A DNA stretch of 11,275 nt from a bacterium Ga0077546 (GTDB taxonomy: Bacteria; Cyanobacteriota; Vampirovibrionia; Obscuribacterales; Obscuribacteraceae), in contig LNEX01000109.1 in the NCBI GenBank assembly GCA_001464165.1, positions 1-11,275 on the forward strand, in the 5' to 3' direction. Position numbers and translations under genes: made by a program. The notes under the pieces are model-generated. The model saw only the letters and a program-made list of their open reading frames with translations. It was not told where the DNA came from and ran no database searches. This document shows positions 1 to 7,146 of this stretch, one piece after another (the stretch's first letter is position 1; every line of letters begins with the position of its first letter).

Positions 1-1
1 A

Positions 2-217
2 CCCCAGGCTTCGCTGCCTTTGAGAAATATACCTAAAGGCATGGAAGTAATAGGCGTAGAAAATATTTCTGAGGCTCTGCAAAAGGCTATTCCTAATTTA
101 GTTTCGGGCACAAGCAGCTCGGCTAAGAAGAATTTCGCAAAAAATACTGAAAAAACTTTGGCAAACTCTCTAGAACTCAGTCAACAATTAGAAGATGAAA
201 GCATACTCTCCATCTGA
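2..217 (+). CDS. radA: C-terminal fragment, probable DNA repair protein RadA
   Basis: The frame is open from the left edge of the window, so this is the 3' end of a longer gene. About 71 residues are visible. The segment LRNIPKGMEVIGVENISEAL resembles the end of RadA/Sms, whose Lon-like C-terminal domain closes with a 'P.g.evigV.tl.eAl' pattern. RadA is a RecA-like ATPase and branch-migration helicase that helps process recombination intermediates. No ATPase motif lies inside the window, so the assignment rests on this short tail alone. The last 40 residues form a polar, Ser/Lys/Glu-rich extension. The gene overlaps uvrC by 23 bases in another frame, suggesting a shared transcript and translational coupling. 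A Lon-related protein with the same C-terminal fold is the main alternative. Confidence 0.5.
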   Translation, partial: PQASLPLRNIPKGMEVIGVENISEALQKAIPNLVSGTSSSAKKNFAKNTEKTLANSLELSQQLEDESILSI

Positions 218-2321
218 GCATCTAGTTAAACAGCTCTCTGGGCTGCCTGATAGCCCAGGTTGCTATATATTCAAAGACGAGCTTGGTGACATTCTTTATA
301 TCGGTAAGGCCCTTAGTTTGCGCTCGCGGGTGCGCTCCTATTGGGCCGATATTTCTTGGCGAGAGCGGCCGAAACTAGCGGTGATGATACCGAAGGTTGC
401 CACCATTGAAACTATCCTCACTAATTCAGAGAAAGAAGCGCTCTTACTTGAAGCAAACCTAATAAGGCAGAAGCTGCCGCGCTATAACGTTTCGCTTAAA
501 GATGATAGACGCTATCCCTGGCTGGCCATTACCTATGATGTGGCTTTCCCGCGTTTAGTGATGATCCGCGACCCGGTACGCTTCAAGAAAGACAATCCAC
601 GAGCTAAAGTATTTGGGCCTTATGTTGAAGCCGGCCAAATGTGGGAAACCATGCGCATTTTAAGGCGCGTTTTTCCTATGCGCCAGCGTAAAACACCACT
701 CTTCAAAGATAGACCGTGCATGAACTTTCATATTGGTCTGTGCTTAGCGCCTTGCCAAAAGAAGGTTGAGCCCGAGCCCTATGATCGCATGGTCAAACAA
801 GTAGAGATGTTTTTGGCCGGTCGCCAAACCGAAGTTATCGACCAGCTCAAGGCCGATATGGAGAAGGCTTCAGACAACCTTGAGTTTGAGGTGGCGGGTA
901 AAATTCGTGACCGCCTGGTGGCATTGCGGTCAGTCATTGAAAAGCAACAGGTATTTTTCCAGAGCAATAAAGTTAGCCACGATATTGTTGCTGAAGCCCA
1001 TACCGAAAAGATGATGTCTGTTTGTTTGATGAAAGTGCGCGAAGGCAAACTGATTGCTTCTGAGACATTTGCCATTCCCTTGCTCGAGAAGACATCTTGG
1101 GACGAAGCTTATCAGGCCTTTGTTGACCAGTACTACACAGCTTGCGAAGACGTTGCTATTCCACAAACAATTTTGTTGCAGCATGAACTGAGCGACATGG
1201 ATGTTTTGCGTGAATTCGTTAGTGGCAAGGCCGAACTAGCAGTGAAGCTTTTGGTGCCACAGCGTGGTGGCAAAAACGACTTGGTTGATATGGCCATAAA
1301 GAATGCCGAGCACTCTTTGGGCCAAGAAGTTAACCGGGTTACCCAGCTTGACGCCAAAGTAGAGCGCACCCTGACTGCCCTTAAGGAAGGCTTGGGCATA
1401 GACAAGTTACCAAATCGCATTGAGTGCTTTGATATATCAAATATTTCGGGTACGGATAACGTCGCCAGTATGGTTTCGTTTGAAGCCGCCAAACCGAAAA
1501 AGACTGAATATCGTATGTTCAAAATACAGAGTGTAGAAGGCGAACCCAATGACTTTGCTTCAATGAAAGAAGCTGTGGGCAGGCGCTATGCCCGGCTAAT
1601 TCGTGAACAGAAGCCTTTTCCTGATTTGATTATTATTGATGGAGGCAAGGGGCAATTAGGTGCTGCGATGGAAGCGCTCACTGCCCTTGAATTAGGTGGT
1701 CTGAAAATAGGCGATCACGAATTTTCTATTGTTGGTTTAGCCAAGAAGCAAGAAGAAGTGTACTTCCCTAATCGCTCGATGCCGGTGTACATACCAAGGC
1801 GTTCGGAGGCCCTGCACTTGTTGCAGGCCGTGCGCGATGAAGCGCACCGATTTGCTGTCACCTTCCACCGCAAATTGCGAGCTAAGCGCGTCATTGCCTC
1901 TCAACTAGATGTCTTGAAGGGGCTTGGTGCCAAGCGTCGCAAGAAGCTAATAGATCACTTTGGTTCGTTTGAGCAAATCAAGTCAGCTACTTTAGAAGAA
2001 ATAGAAGCCTGTGAAGGGATACCTAAAAAACTTGCACTTGAGCTATTTACCTTTATGCAAGATTTGAAGAACAAGCCCAAGGCTAAGCCGCTAATGAGCG
2101 GGATGGAGCCTGCCGATCACTCAGAAGCTGATGCAGGTGCCTCTGATGCTGCAGCTAAAGTAAGTGGAAAGGCGCTAGCAATGGTGGCTGAAGATGCTGG
2201 CCAATATGATGATGGCGAAATAAGAGAGGCCTCAATTCTTGATCAAGAAGATGAACAAGAGTTTTATGCTGAAGATGTCGAAGCGGATGAAGAGCGCTTG
2301 CCAGAGCCAGGGGATGAATAA
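195..2321 (+). CDS. uvrC: UvrABC system protein C (excinuclease subunit C)
   Basis: UvrC makes the dual incisions in nucleotide excision repair after UvrA-UvrB have loaded on damaged DNA. The order of domains is complete. The N-terminal GIY-YIG nuclease spans about 16-100, with GCY at 22-24, LYIGKA at 35-39, R45 and the catalytic-type E86. A Cys-containing linker has C175, C183 and C187. The UVR motif that binds UvrB is at about 220-253. The RNase H-like nuclease has CFDISN with D413, IIDGGKGQL with D482 and RDEAHRF at 547-553. The tandem helix-hairpin-helix DNA-binding region is at about 572-622. At 708 residues it is longer than the usual 600-620; the surplus is an Asp/Glu-rich tail from about 630. 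The first cysteine of the canonical four-cysteine set is absent, which matches my memory of cyanobacterial UvrC. The ATG at 195 has only a weak ribosome site (AGAAG touching the start) and overlaps the upstream gene. Confidence 0.97.
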   Translation: MKAYSPSEHLVKQLSGLPDSPGCYIFKDELGDILYIGKALSLRSRVRSYWADISWRERPKLAVMIPKVATIETILTNSEKEALLLEANLIRQKLPRYNVSLKDDRRYPWLAITYDVAFPRLVMIRDPVRFKKDNPRAKVFGPYVEAGQMWETMRILRRVFPMRQRKTPLFKDRPCMNFHIGLCLAPCQKKVEPEPYDRMVKQVEMFLAGRQTEVIDQLKADMEKASDNLEFEVAGKIRDRLVALRSVIEKQQVFFQSNKVSHDIVAEAHTEKMMSVCLMKVREGKLIASETFAIPLLEKTSWDEAYQAFVDQYYTACEDVAIPQTILLQHELSDMDVLREFVSGKAELAVKLLVPQRGGKNDLVDMAIKNAEHSLGQEVNRVTQLDAKVERTLTALKEGLGIDKLPNRIECFDISNISGTDNVASMVSFEAAKPKKTEYRMFKIQSVEGEPNDFASMKEAVGRRYARLIREQKPFPDLIIIDGGKGQLGAAMEALTALELGGLKIGDHEFSIVGLAKKQEEVYFPNRSMPVYIPRRSEALHLLQAVRDEAHRFAVTFHRKLRAKRVIASQLDVLKGLGAKRRKKLIDHFGSFEQIKSATLEEIEACEGIPKKLALELFTFMQDLKNKPKAKPLMSGMEPADHSEADAGASDAAAKVSGKALAMVAEDAGQYDDGEIREASILDQEDEQEFYAEDVEADEERLPEPGDE

Positions 2322-2330
2322 GGACGAGTA

Positions 2331-2346
2331 ACTAGAAATATCTAGT
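2331..2346. repeat. Short inverted repeat between convergent genes
   Basis: ACTAGA and TCTAGT form a six-pair stem around an AATA loop, between the uvrC stop (2321) and the stop of the convergent phosphatase gene (2344-2342). The stem is AT-rich and lacks a T-tract on the plus strand, so it is at best a weak bidirectional transcription barrier. The convergent genes are only 20 bases apart and no better terminator is visible there. Confidence 0.3.
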
Positions 2347-3305
2347 CAAGGCGACGTAGAAGAAGTGCATCAATATCTTCAGGCAGAATCTGTTCTTTCG
2401 AAAAAACTATTGAGGCAATAAAGCCCTGGCGATTGAAGTAGTCTTGGGCTTTATTGCTTTTGTTGTAGCTAATTTCTTGGCCTGTCAGGTCGCAGACGAA
2501 TCCGCCCATGGCCTCAATGATTGGTTGCGCTGCTGATACGTCCCATTCCTTTGAATAGTCATAGTTGAAACACAATACATTGATTTTGCCTAATACCAAT
2601 GCGGCAAAACCATGGGGTGTCCCTCCACAGCGAATCGTCTCTGCTTCTAGATTTAGCCTCTGGGCAAGCGCTTGATAGTAGCTCTCTACTTCTCGGTTGC
2701 TTGTATACGGCCGTGCCCGTTTCGTTCGCTCTACCTTTTTTGTTTGCTATATTTCTTTCGATTACTTCATAAGAGTCATTTACTCTGGTCGTTATATTGA
2801 TTCCATTTTCTTGGATTACTAAAGTTGAATTTAGAAGGTCGGCGCAGAGAAGCAGCTCTTGTGCTGGAATGTAGATAATTCCGGCTATGGCTTGATAGCT
2901 ACCGTTATCTTTTTTTCTGAGCAGAGCTGCAGATACGCCGCAGAAATGGGTCAGACCTTGAGCAAATTCATCAGTTCCATCTAAGGGATCAATCTGCCAG
3001 AGTAGGTCTGCTGTGCTTGGCTCAGTTGGCAATTCTTCTTCTGAGTATGATTGCGGTAGAGCCTCTCGCGCGGCTGCCAGAATGATTTTGCTGAGATTTA
3101 TATCGACAGCTGTGACAAGCTCAGAGTAATTTCTAGTGTGAATCTTTCGTTTGTGCCCGTCAGAATCGATCTTTGTATCATTCTTTTCTGTGGGCTTGAG
3201 GGGGGACTCTTGCACGCAGGCGCTAACAATTACTTGCTGCATGCGCTCAATTTCTTCGGCTATGTCTATAGCTGTATTTATTACTAAATCTCTGTTTGTG
3301 GTCAT
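2342..3305 (-). pseudogene. Inositol monophosphatase / CysQ-family phosphatase, frameshifted
   Basis: The product belongs to the lithium-sensitive, Mg-dependent phosphatase superfamily (inositol monophosphatase, 3'(2'),5'-bisphosphate nucleotidase). Visible motifs are SEEELP at 88-93 (metal-binding acidic residues), WQIDPLDGTDEF at 103-114 (the signature loop) and, after the break, EWDVSAAQPIIEAMGGF, the C-terminal metal-binding 'WD' motif. The 5' frame (3305-2559) loses similarity after about residue 190. The 3' frame is +1 relative to it: it has a stop just before the A-run, is then open across 2750-2600 and reads TPHGFAALVLGKINVLCFNY and onward to a TAG at 2344-2342. Removing one A from the six-A run at 2736-2741 joins the halves into about 320 residues, a normal family length. 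This is either a sequencing indel or a recent inactivation. Substrate (inositol phosphate or PAP) cannot be decided. The ATG at 3305 has no clear ribosome site. Confidence 0.85.
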
Positions 3306-3348
3306 GTCAGTTTTTGATATTGCATAGGAAGTCTGGCCTAATTATTGC

Positions 3349-4023
3349 TCAATCCTCATCGCTAGCGGCAAGCACTGCTATGTGCCGCTTGTCTGGGCGA
3401 ACGCAGACAATTCCAAAATCCCAAGCGACGTTGTAGAACCATTCTGTAGATGCCTCAAATGAGCACCAGTCGCTTTGTTTCACTGCGCTCGATACTTCGT
3501 CAAAAGAGGCACTGTCGGCGACACCAACTAGTGCAGCCAATGATTTCCAGGCGGCCAGCCGTCCATACGCGCCTTCCTCGCCAGAAGTATAGGCACCACC
3601 ACAAGAAGCCGCAAGAAACAAGATTGCAAATGCATGCTCTGGCGTTACTATGTCTACCTTGACGTCTTTTGGTGTAGCACTGGCCAGGCATTCTAGTTGA
3701 AGGTTCAAGAGATGCTTTGCGGAAAGGTCAGAGGTTGTAATAGGAGATGTGGTTTGAAACAATTTCGCTTCGATCTTACCGTTGGAGTGCTCCTCCCATT
3801 TGCGCACGCAGCGGGCCACAGATACTTGGTCAAGCGGCAGTGCCAGAGGGTAGATTCTCCAGTTCCCCAGTAACATTGCTCGACGGTATGTGCATTGCGC
3901 TGGCGCCGCCTCGATAACGACGAAAAGCTGCAGAATGTTCAGTATCCACTCTGTGGAGCGGAAGCCATGCAAGTGGCTCCTCTCGCTCAGAGAGCGCCTT
4001 CCAAAATGTACTAATTGGTTCAA
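3349..4023 (-). CDS. Hypothetical protein, probable C-terminal part of the gene starting near 5182
   Basis: No family recognised. The frame runs from about 4023 to a TGA at 3351-3349. The first 30 or so codons look unlike a real N-terminus (Arg/Ser/His-rich, TTG only). From about 3930 down it reads as a plausible protein: LQLFVVIEAAPAQCTY, then an Ala/Leu-rich helical segment with two Trp-containing stretches near the end. It overlaps the upstream 450-codon frame by 194 bases in the +1 frame, far more than coupled genes normally share. The simplest reading is that it is the continuation of that protein after an indel somewhere between about 3990 and 3920. The joined product would be about 610 residues. 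It could instead be a separate gene with an internal start such as the ATG at about 3877. Confidence 0.55.
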   Translation of the reverse strand: MNQLVHFGRRSLSERSHLHGFRSTEWILNILQLFVVIEAAPAQCTYRRAMLLGNWRIYPLALPLDQVSVARCVRKWEEHSNGKIEAKLFQTTSPITTSDLSAKHLLNLQLECLASATPKDVKVDIVTPEHAFAILFLAASCGGAYTSGEEGAYGRLAAWKSLAALVGVADSASFDEVSSAVKQSDWCSFEASTEWFYNVAWDFGIVCVRPDKRHIAVLAASDED

Positions 4024-5182
4024 CGTCTTCGTAGCAAGCGCCCCTAGCGACAGATTCTTGAATCAAAGGAATTATGATTTTTGAAAACTTGCGGTCTGCG
4101 ACATGCCTCAAAATGACATCTTTCGTTATCCCAGGCGTGTGTGTTGAAGCAATCATCGAAGCCCGGCGCAATAAACCTCTTTGGGCTTCGATTGTCAGTT
4201 CTATTGCTGCATCGATCTCATCGAGGTCGTTGGATTCGCACAGCACTTCGATTATGTCAGGCCTTTCTGAATTGCTGGGGTCTGCAGAGACGATTCGCTG
4301 CATATTGTAGTTGCGTTCCCTTGCTACTTTCTTGACGTCAGCCAACTTTGTCTTTTGCAAAAAGTTTTGGGGCAAAAGTGGCAGTATCTTCGGTGGTTCA
4401 TAGTTGAATCTCATTGGAGTGGCGCTCAATACTGGCCCCTGGAAAGGGAGAGAGACGGTGCAAACTATCAGGAACGTTTGGCCTGCGATACGCGTTAACA
4501 TTCGAGGCTTATTAAACAGTTTCTGAAACTGGCTCAAATGGATTCCCGGTATCTGCAAAGAATAGCCGGGGAAGTCATTCTTATTCTCTGGTTTCAGCTG
4601 AGGCCAACTAGCAGGCCATGGAACAGGTTTATCCCCAGTGCACTCCACTAGCGAGACATCGAAGTAATTAGGAACCCATGGATGTGCATCGTTCGGAACG
4701 AAATTGTGCATCTCGTACCAGGCGCCAAGAGCGCATTGTGGCACCTCAACGCTACCCCAAAGCAGGCTTTTGGACTGTTCCGAAGGCGCAGATATCGCGT
4801 ATGACGCTAACCGTCCACTTCCCGTTTTAGTCGCTGAAATAGGACCATTCATGGCAATATGGCGCGTGCGCTTTCCCTGATTAAAGACGATGAGACTACT
4901 AGACATTAAGTCGAACTGGTTGATTTCAAAGTTGATTTCTAGTTCGGGTAGACCTGTCAGTATTTTTTCGAATGACTGCCATGTATCGTCATCAACATTG
5001 CCAGTAACGAAGCCAGTATATTGGCTATTGCGACCTTGGTAGATCACTGTTCTGTTCGAATAGAGAACAAAACGAATCGGAGTGCCTCTAAGATTTGAGG
5101 ACGAGGCGTATTCCACTAGAGCCAAGATGGCTTTCGGCTCGGCCAAAGTCTGTTGTTGCGCGTTTGGTTCTGCACTTTGCAC
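3830..5182 (-). CDS. Secreted-looking hypothetical protein, N-terminal part of a split gene
   Basis: I do not recognise this family. The N-terminal third (residues 15-110) is beta-rich, with LVEYASSSNLRGTPIRFVLY and evenly spaced aromatic and acidic residues. The middle is Pro- and Trp-rich (about 165-260). Residues 280-400 are helical with Asp/Glu/Leu periodicity, perhaps a helical repeat. GTG at 5182 is the first usual start, but the codons just upstream in the same frame (5230-5183) encode a hydrophobic stretch ending in a signal-peptidase-like AVQSA, with no usable start codon before an in-frame stop at 5248-5246. A run of eight T on this strand (5226-5219) lies inside that stretch. This suggests that the true start lies upstream and the frame is damaged. 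The last 50 residues are Arg/Gly/Ser-rich and low quality, as expected after a frameshift. Likely an envelope or periplasmic protein. Confidence 0.65.
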   Translation of the reverse strand: MQSAEPNAQQQTLAEPKAILALVEYASSSNLRGTPIRFVLYSNRTVIYQGRNSQYTGFVTGNVDDDTWQSFEKILTGLPELEINFEINQFDLMSSSLIVFNQGKRTRHIAMNGPISATKTGSGRLASYAISAPSEQSKSLLWGSVEVPQCALGAWYEMHNFVPNDAHPWVPNYFDVSLVECTGDKPVPWPASWPQLKPENKNDFPGYSLQIPGIHLSQFQKLFNKPRMLTRIAGQTFLIVCTVSLPFQGPVLSATPMRFNYEPPKILPLLPQNFLQKTKLADVKKVARERNYNMQRIVSADPSNSERPDIIEVLCESNDLDEIDAAIELTIEAQRGLLRRASMIASTHTPGITKDVILRHVADRKFSKIIIPLIQESVARGACYEDVEPISTFWKALSEREEPLAWLPLHRVDTEHSAAFRRYRGGASAMHIPSSNVTGELENLPSGTAA

Positions 5183-5386
5183 TGCTGTACCCGAGAGCCA
5201 TACGGCTATAAGTGAATTAAAAAAAACAAGTGATTCGGCTAAACGTTAGAATTTGGTTTATTGTGTCCGGTTCATACCATTTACACAAGCGGGAAGGTGA
5301 AGTCAGTTGCTTGCCTAACTCGTTTCGGTGTTAGGGTTGGGACAGTGATTTATAGTCGACTAGTAAATTCGTTTTTGGAGATTGTC

Positions 5387-6031
5387 TTGTCAGCAGGTGT
5401 TGGCCTAGCCCTAGTACCAAGTGAGAGAGATTGTCAGGCTATTTCTTCTCTGCTCTTAGAGTGCGAAAGCCGTGGAGTTGAATTCGCTTTCGCCTTGAAC
5501 ACCTCGAACTCTATTGCTCATTTGAGTTTAATGCAAGCTAGTTTTGAAGATCAGCAAACTGCCGTTGATTTGCTGCAAGAGTTAGAGTTTCAGAGGTTAG
5601 AGTCTACAGCTAGAGGCCAATTTCTTCGTCAGCCCTTTAAGGTTGTCGATGTCAGTGTCTGGGCCACCAAGATTATTTTTCTAAACTTCTCTCTCCGGCC
5701 TGAGCTGAGCCAATTGCATACTGATGTAGCAAACCTCTGGTTGCCAAAAGCGCTGCGCTCCTCGGCTGATCCACAGAGCTTTAGTGATATTAGCGAGGGG
5801 CAGAAGCAGAGCATAAGTGCCACTGGCTATCCCTTTAGCTATGAGCAATATTTGCCCCATATCACTTTGGCTCATCTGAAAGATGGCAATGGCTCAGCCG
5901 AGAAGATTGGGCTCATGAACGACGTGATAAAAGCTTTGCTGCCACAGGCCATCCGCTTCGAAAGGCTGGTTGCTTTTGCCGTTGAACCCCTTGGGCTCTG
6001 TCGGAAGATCATTCGAGAATGGCAAATCTAG
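5387..6031 (+). CDS. 2H phosphoesterase family protein (2'-5' RNA ligase / cyclic phosphodiesterase-like)
   Basis: Two H-x-S/T motifs define the 2H phosphoesterase fold: HLS at residues 45-47 and HIT at 158-160 (YLPHITLA), in a protein of 214 residues, typical for the family. Members act on 2',3'-cyclic phosphates or 2'-5' linkages of RNA or nucleotides in the cytoplasm; the substrate here is unknown. The central segment 92-105 forms a hydrophobic strand region and the C-terminus ends EWQI. I chose the TTG at 5387 because GGAG lies six bases before it and the family-like N-terminus (VGLALVPSE) follows at once. The frame is also open upstream, with alternatives at GTG 5345 and TTG 5261, but those residues look unrelated to the domain. 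The gene is divergent from the unknown gene to its left and precedes the ABC operon by 140 bases. Confidence 0.75.
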   Translation: MSAGVGLALVPSERDCQAISSLLLECESRGVEFAFALNTSNSIAHLSLMQASFEDQQTAVDLLQELEFQRLESTARGQFLRQPFKVVDVSVWATKIIFLNFSLRPELSQLHTDVANLWLPKALRSSADPQSFSDISEGQKQSISATGYPFSYEQYLPHITLAHLKDGNGSAEKIGLMNDVIKALLPQAIRFERLVAFAVEPLGLCRKIIREWQI

Positions 6032-6103
6032 AATTTTTGCTCTGGTTTCTTCCTTACATATTTGCCTAGTTTCGGTCTGTATCAAGCCGGGCAGACTGAT
6101 AGC

Positions 6104-6109
6104 AGGAAG
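6104..6109 (+). promoter_or_regulatory. Ribosome binding site of the leader frame
   Basis: AGGAAG lies eight bases before the ATG at 6118. It is the only good ribosome site ahead of the ABC ATPase, whose own TTG start has none. It therefore favours initiation at the small leader frame. Confidence 0.4.
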
Positions 6110-6117
6110 CTAGTTAA

Positions 6118-6171
6118 ATGGAAGCCAATTGGCAGGAAGCCCAGACGTATCTCTTCACGAGCAAGTGCTAA
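6118..6171 (+). CDS. Possible 17-residue leader peptide of the ABC operon
   Basis: The frame encodes MEANWQEAQTYLFTSKC and ends in TAA at 6169-6171, directly touching the TTG start (6172) of the ABC ATPase. It has a better ribosome site than the ATPase, so ribosomes finishing it could restart on the TTG. It is in the same frame as the ATPase, so the alternative is that an N-terminal extension was cut off by a nonsense codon. Nothing in its composition suggests amino-acid attenuation, and no hairpin was seen around it. Confidence 0.35.
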   Translation: MEANWQEAQTYLFTSKC

Positions 6172-7146
6172 TTGCCTTTAATAGCAGTAGAAAATCTTAC
6201 TAAGACTTACCGCCAGGGAAAAGTAAAGGCTGTCGACAATGCCTGCTTTGACGTAGAAGAAGGTGAGGTCTTTGGTCTGATTGGGCCCAATGGGGCTGGT
6301 AAAACAACCATATTTGGCTGCTTATTGGCCCTTACCCAGCCAACTGCCGGTTCTATAGAAATTGATGGCATGTCGCCATTCGATCTTGATGTGAAGCCCC
6401 AGATTGGGTTTTTGCCTGAGCGTCCTTGCTACAACCGTTGGATGACTATCCGGCAATTTCTTGCTTATCATCATTGGATGGCTGGGCGACCAACTATTGA
6501 ACGCGAGGCTGAGATCAAACGGGTCTTGGCGCTGGTTGAGCTTGACGTTGATATTAAGCGACGCAAGGTCAAGGAGATGTCTCGGGGCATGCTGCAGCGC
6601 CTTGGCATGGCCCAAGCGTTGATTGGCCATCCGCGCATATTTTTCTTGGATGAACCGACATCGGGAATGGATCCGCTCGGCTTTATCTTGATTCGCAAAC
6701 TGCTTCTAAAGTGCAAAGACGAGGGCATGACCATCGTGCTCAATTCTCACCACCTCCATGAGGTAGAAAGAGTTTGTGACCGCATTGCTTTTATTCGTAA
6801 GGGAAAAATAGAGGAAGTGGCTGACGTTGCTGCGCTCTCGCAGGTGAGGCAGATTCTTATCGTCAGCTGGTTGGCTTGCGATATAGATGCTGGACCGGTA
6901 TTAGCAGCTGTAGCCGCGAGTTCTAGCTGCCCATTAATTGAAGCGTCGGGCGAAACGGCAAAGTTTACTGTTTCGGGCAACGAGAAAGCTGCCGCTATAA
7001 TTGCCAGTTTGTCTTCCAGTGGTTTGAGGGTTTATAAATCTAATTTTGAAAAGCGAGAGCTGGTGGAGCTCTTCTTAACGTCGCCGGAGCCAAACTCAGG
7101 AGAAAGTCTCGATGCAAATGGAGGTTCTAAACTTCCAGATGAATAG
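6172..7146 (+). CDS. ABC transporter ATP-binding protein (ABC-2 exporter type)
   Basis: This is the cytoplasmic ATPase that powers the permease encoded next to it. Walker A is GPNGAGKTT at 38-46. The signature loop is MSRGMLQRL at 136-144, where Arg replaces the first glycine of the usual LSGGMxQRL. Walker B is IFFLDEP at 156-162, the D-loop SGMDP at 164-168, and the switch histidine is H193. The N-terminal start IAVENLTKTY is typical of NatA/CcmA-like exporters, and residues 225-324 form the accessory C-terminal domain found in that group. The start is TTG at 6172, abutting the stop of a small leader frame, because the family N-terminus begins there. Its 3' end overlaps the permease gene by 35 bases. 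The exported substrate is unknown. Confidence 0.93.
   Translation: MPLIAVENLTKTYRQGKVKAVDNACFDVEEGEVFGLIGPNGAGKTTIFGCLLALTQPTAGSIEIDGMSPFDLDVKPQIGFLPERPCYNRWMTIRQFLAYHHWMAGRPTIEREAEIKRVLALVELDVDIKRRKVKEMSRGMLQRLGMAQALIGHPRIFFLDEPTSGMDPLGFILIRKLLLKCKDEGMTIVLNSHHLHEVERVCDRIAFIRKGKIEEVADVAALSQVRQILIVSWLACDIDAGPVLAAVAASSSCPLIEASGETAKFTVSGNEKAAAIIASLSSSGLRVYKSNFEKRELVELFLTSPEPNSGESLDANGGSKLPDE
7098..7103 (+). promoter_or_regulatory. Ribosome binding site of the permease gene
   Basis: AGGAGA lies inside the end of the ATPase gene, eight bases before the ATG at 7112. It decides that start over the ATG at 7139, whose nearest GGAGG is 14 bases away. Confidence 0.7.

Noticed and set aside
1133..1549. 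138-codon minus-strand open frame inside uvrC
   Set aside because: It is antisense to the conserved RNase H-like domain of UvrC; the opposite strand is clearly coding and this frame has no recognisable motif.
2730..2760. Programmed frameshift site in the phosphatase gene
   Set aside because: The required shift is +1, the A-run is only six bases, and no slippery heptamer in the right phase or downstream stem was seen; a simple indel explains it better.
4074..4335. Overlapping plus-strand open frames of 64-78 codons
   Set aside because: They lie opposite the protein-like helical part of the minus-strand unknown gene and have no supporting start signal.
5261..5386. N-terminal extension of the 2H phosphoesterase from TTG 5261 or GTG 5345
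   Set aside because: No ribosome site precedes these starts and the extra residues do not resemble the family; TTG 5387 has GGAG six bases before it.
6101..6150. Three GGAAGC copies as a repeat array
   Set aside because: The spacing is irregular and the copies are six bases long; one serves as a ribosome site and two fall in the leader frame as Glu-Ala codons.
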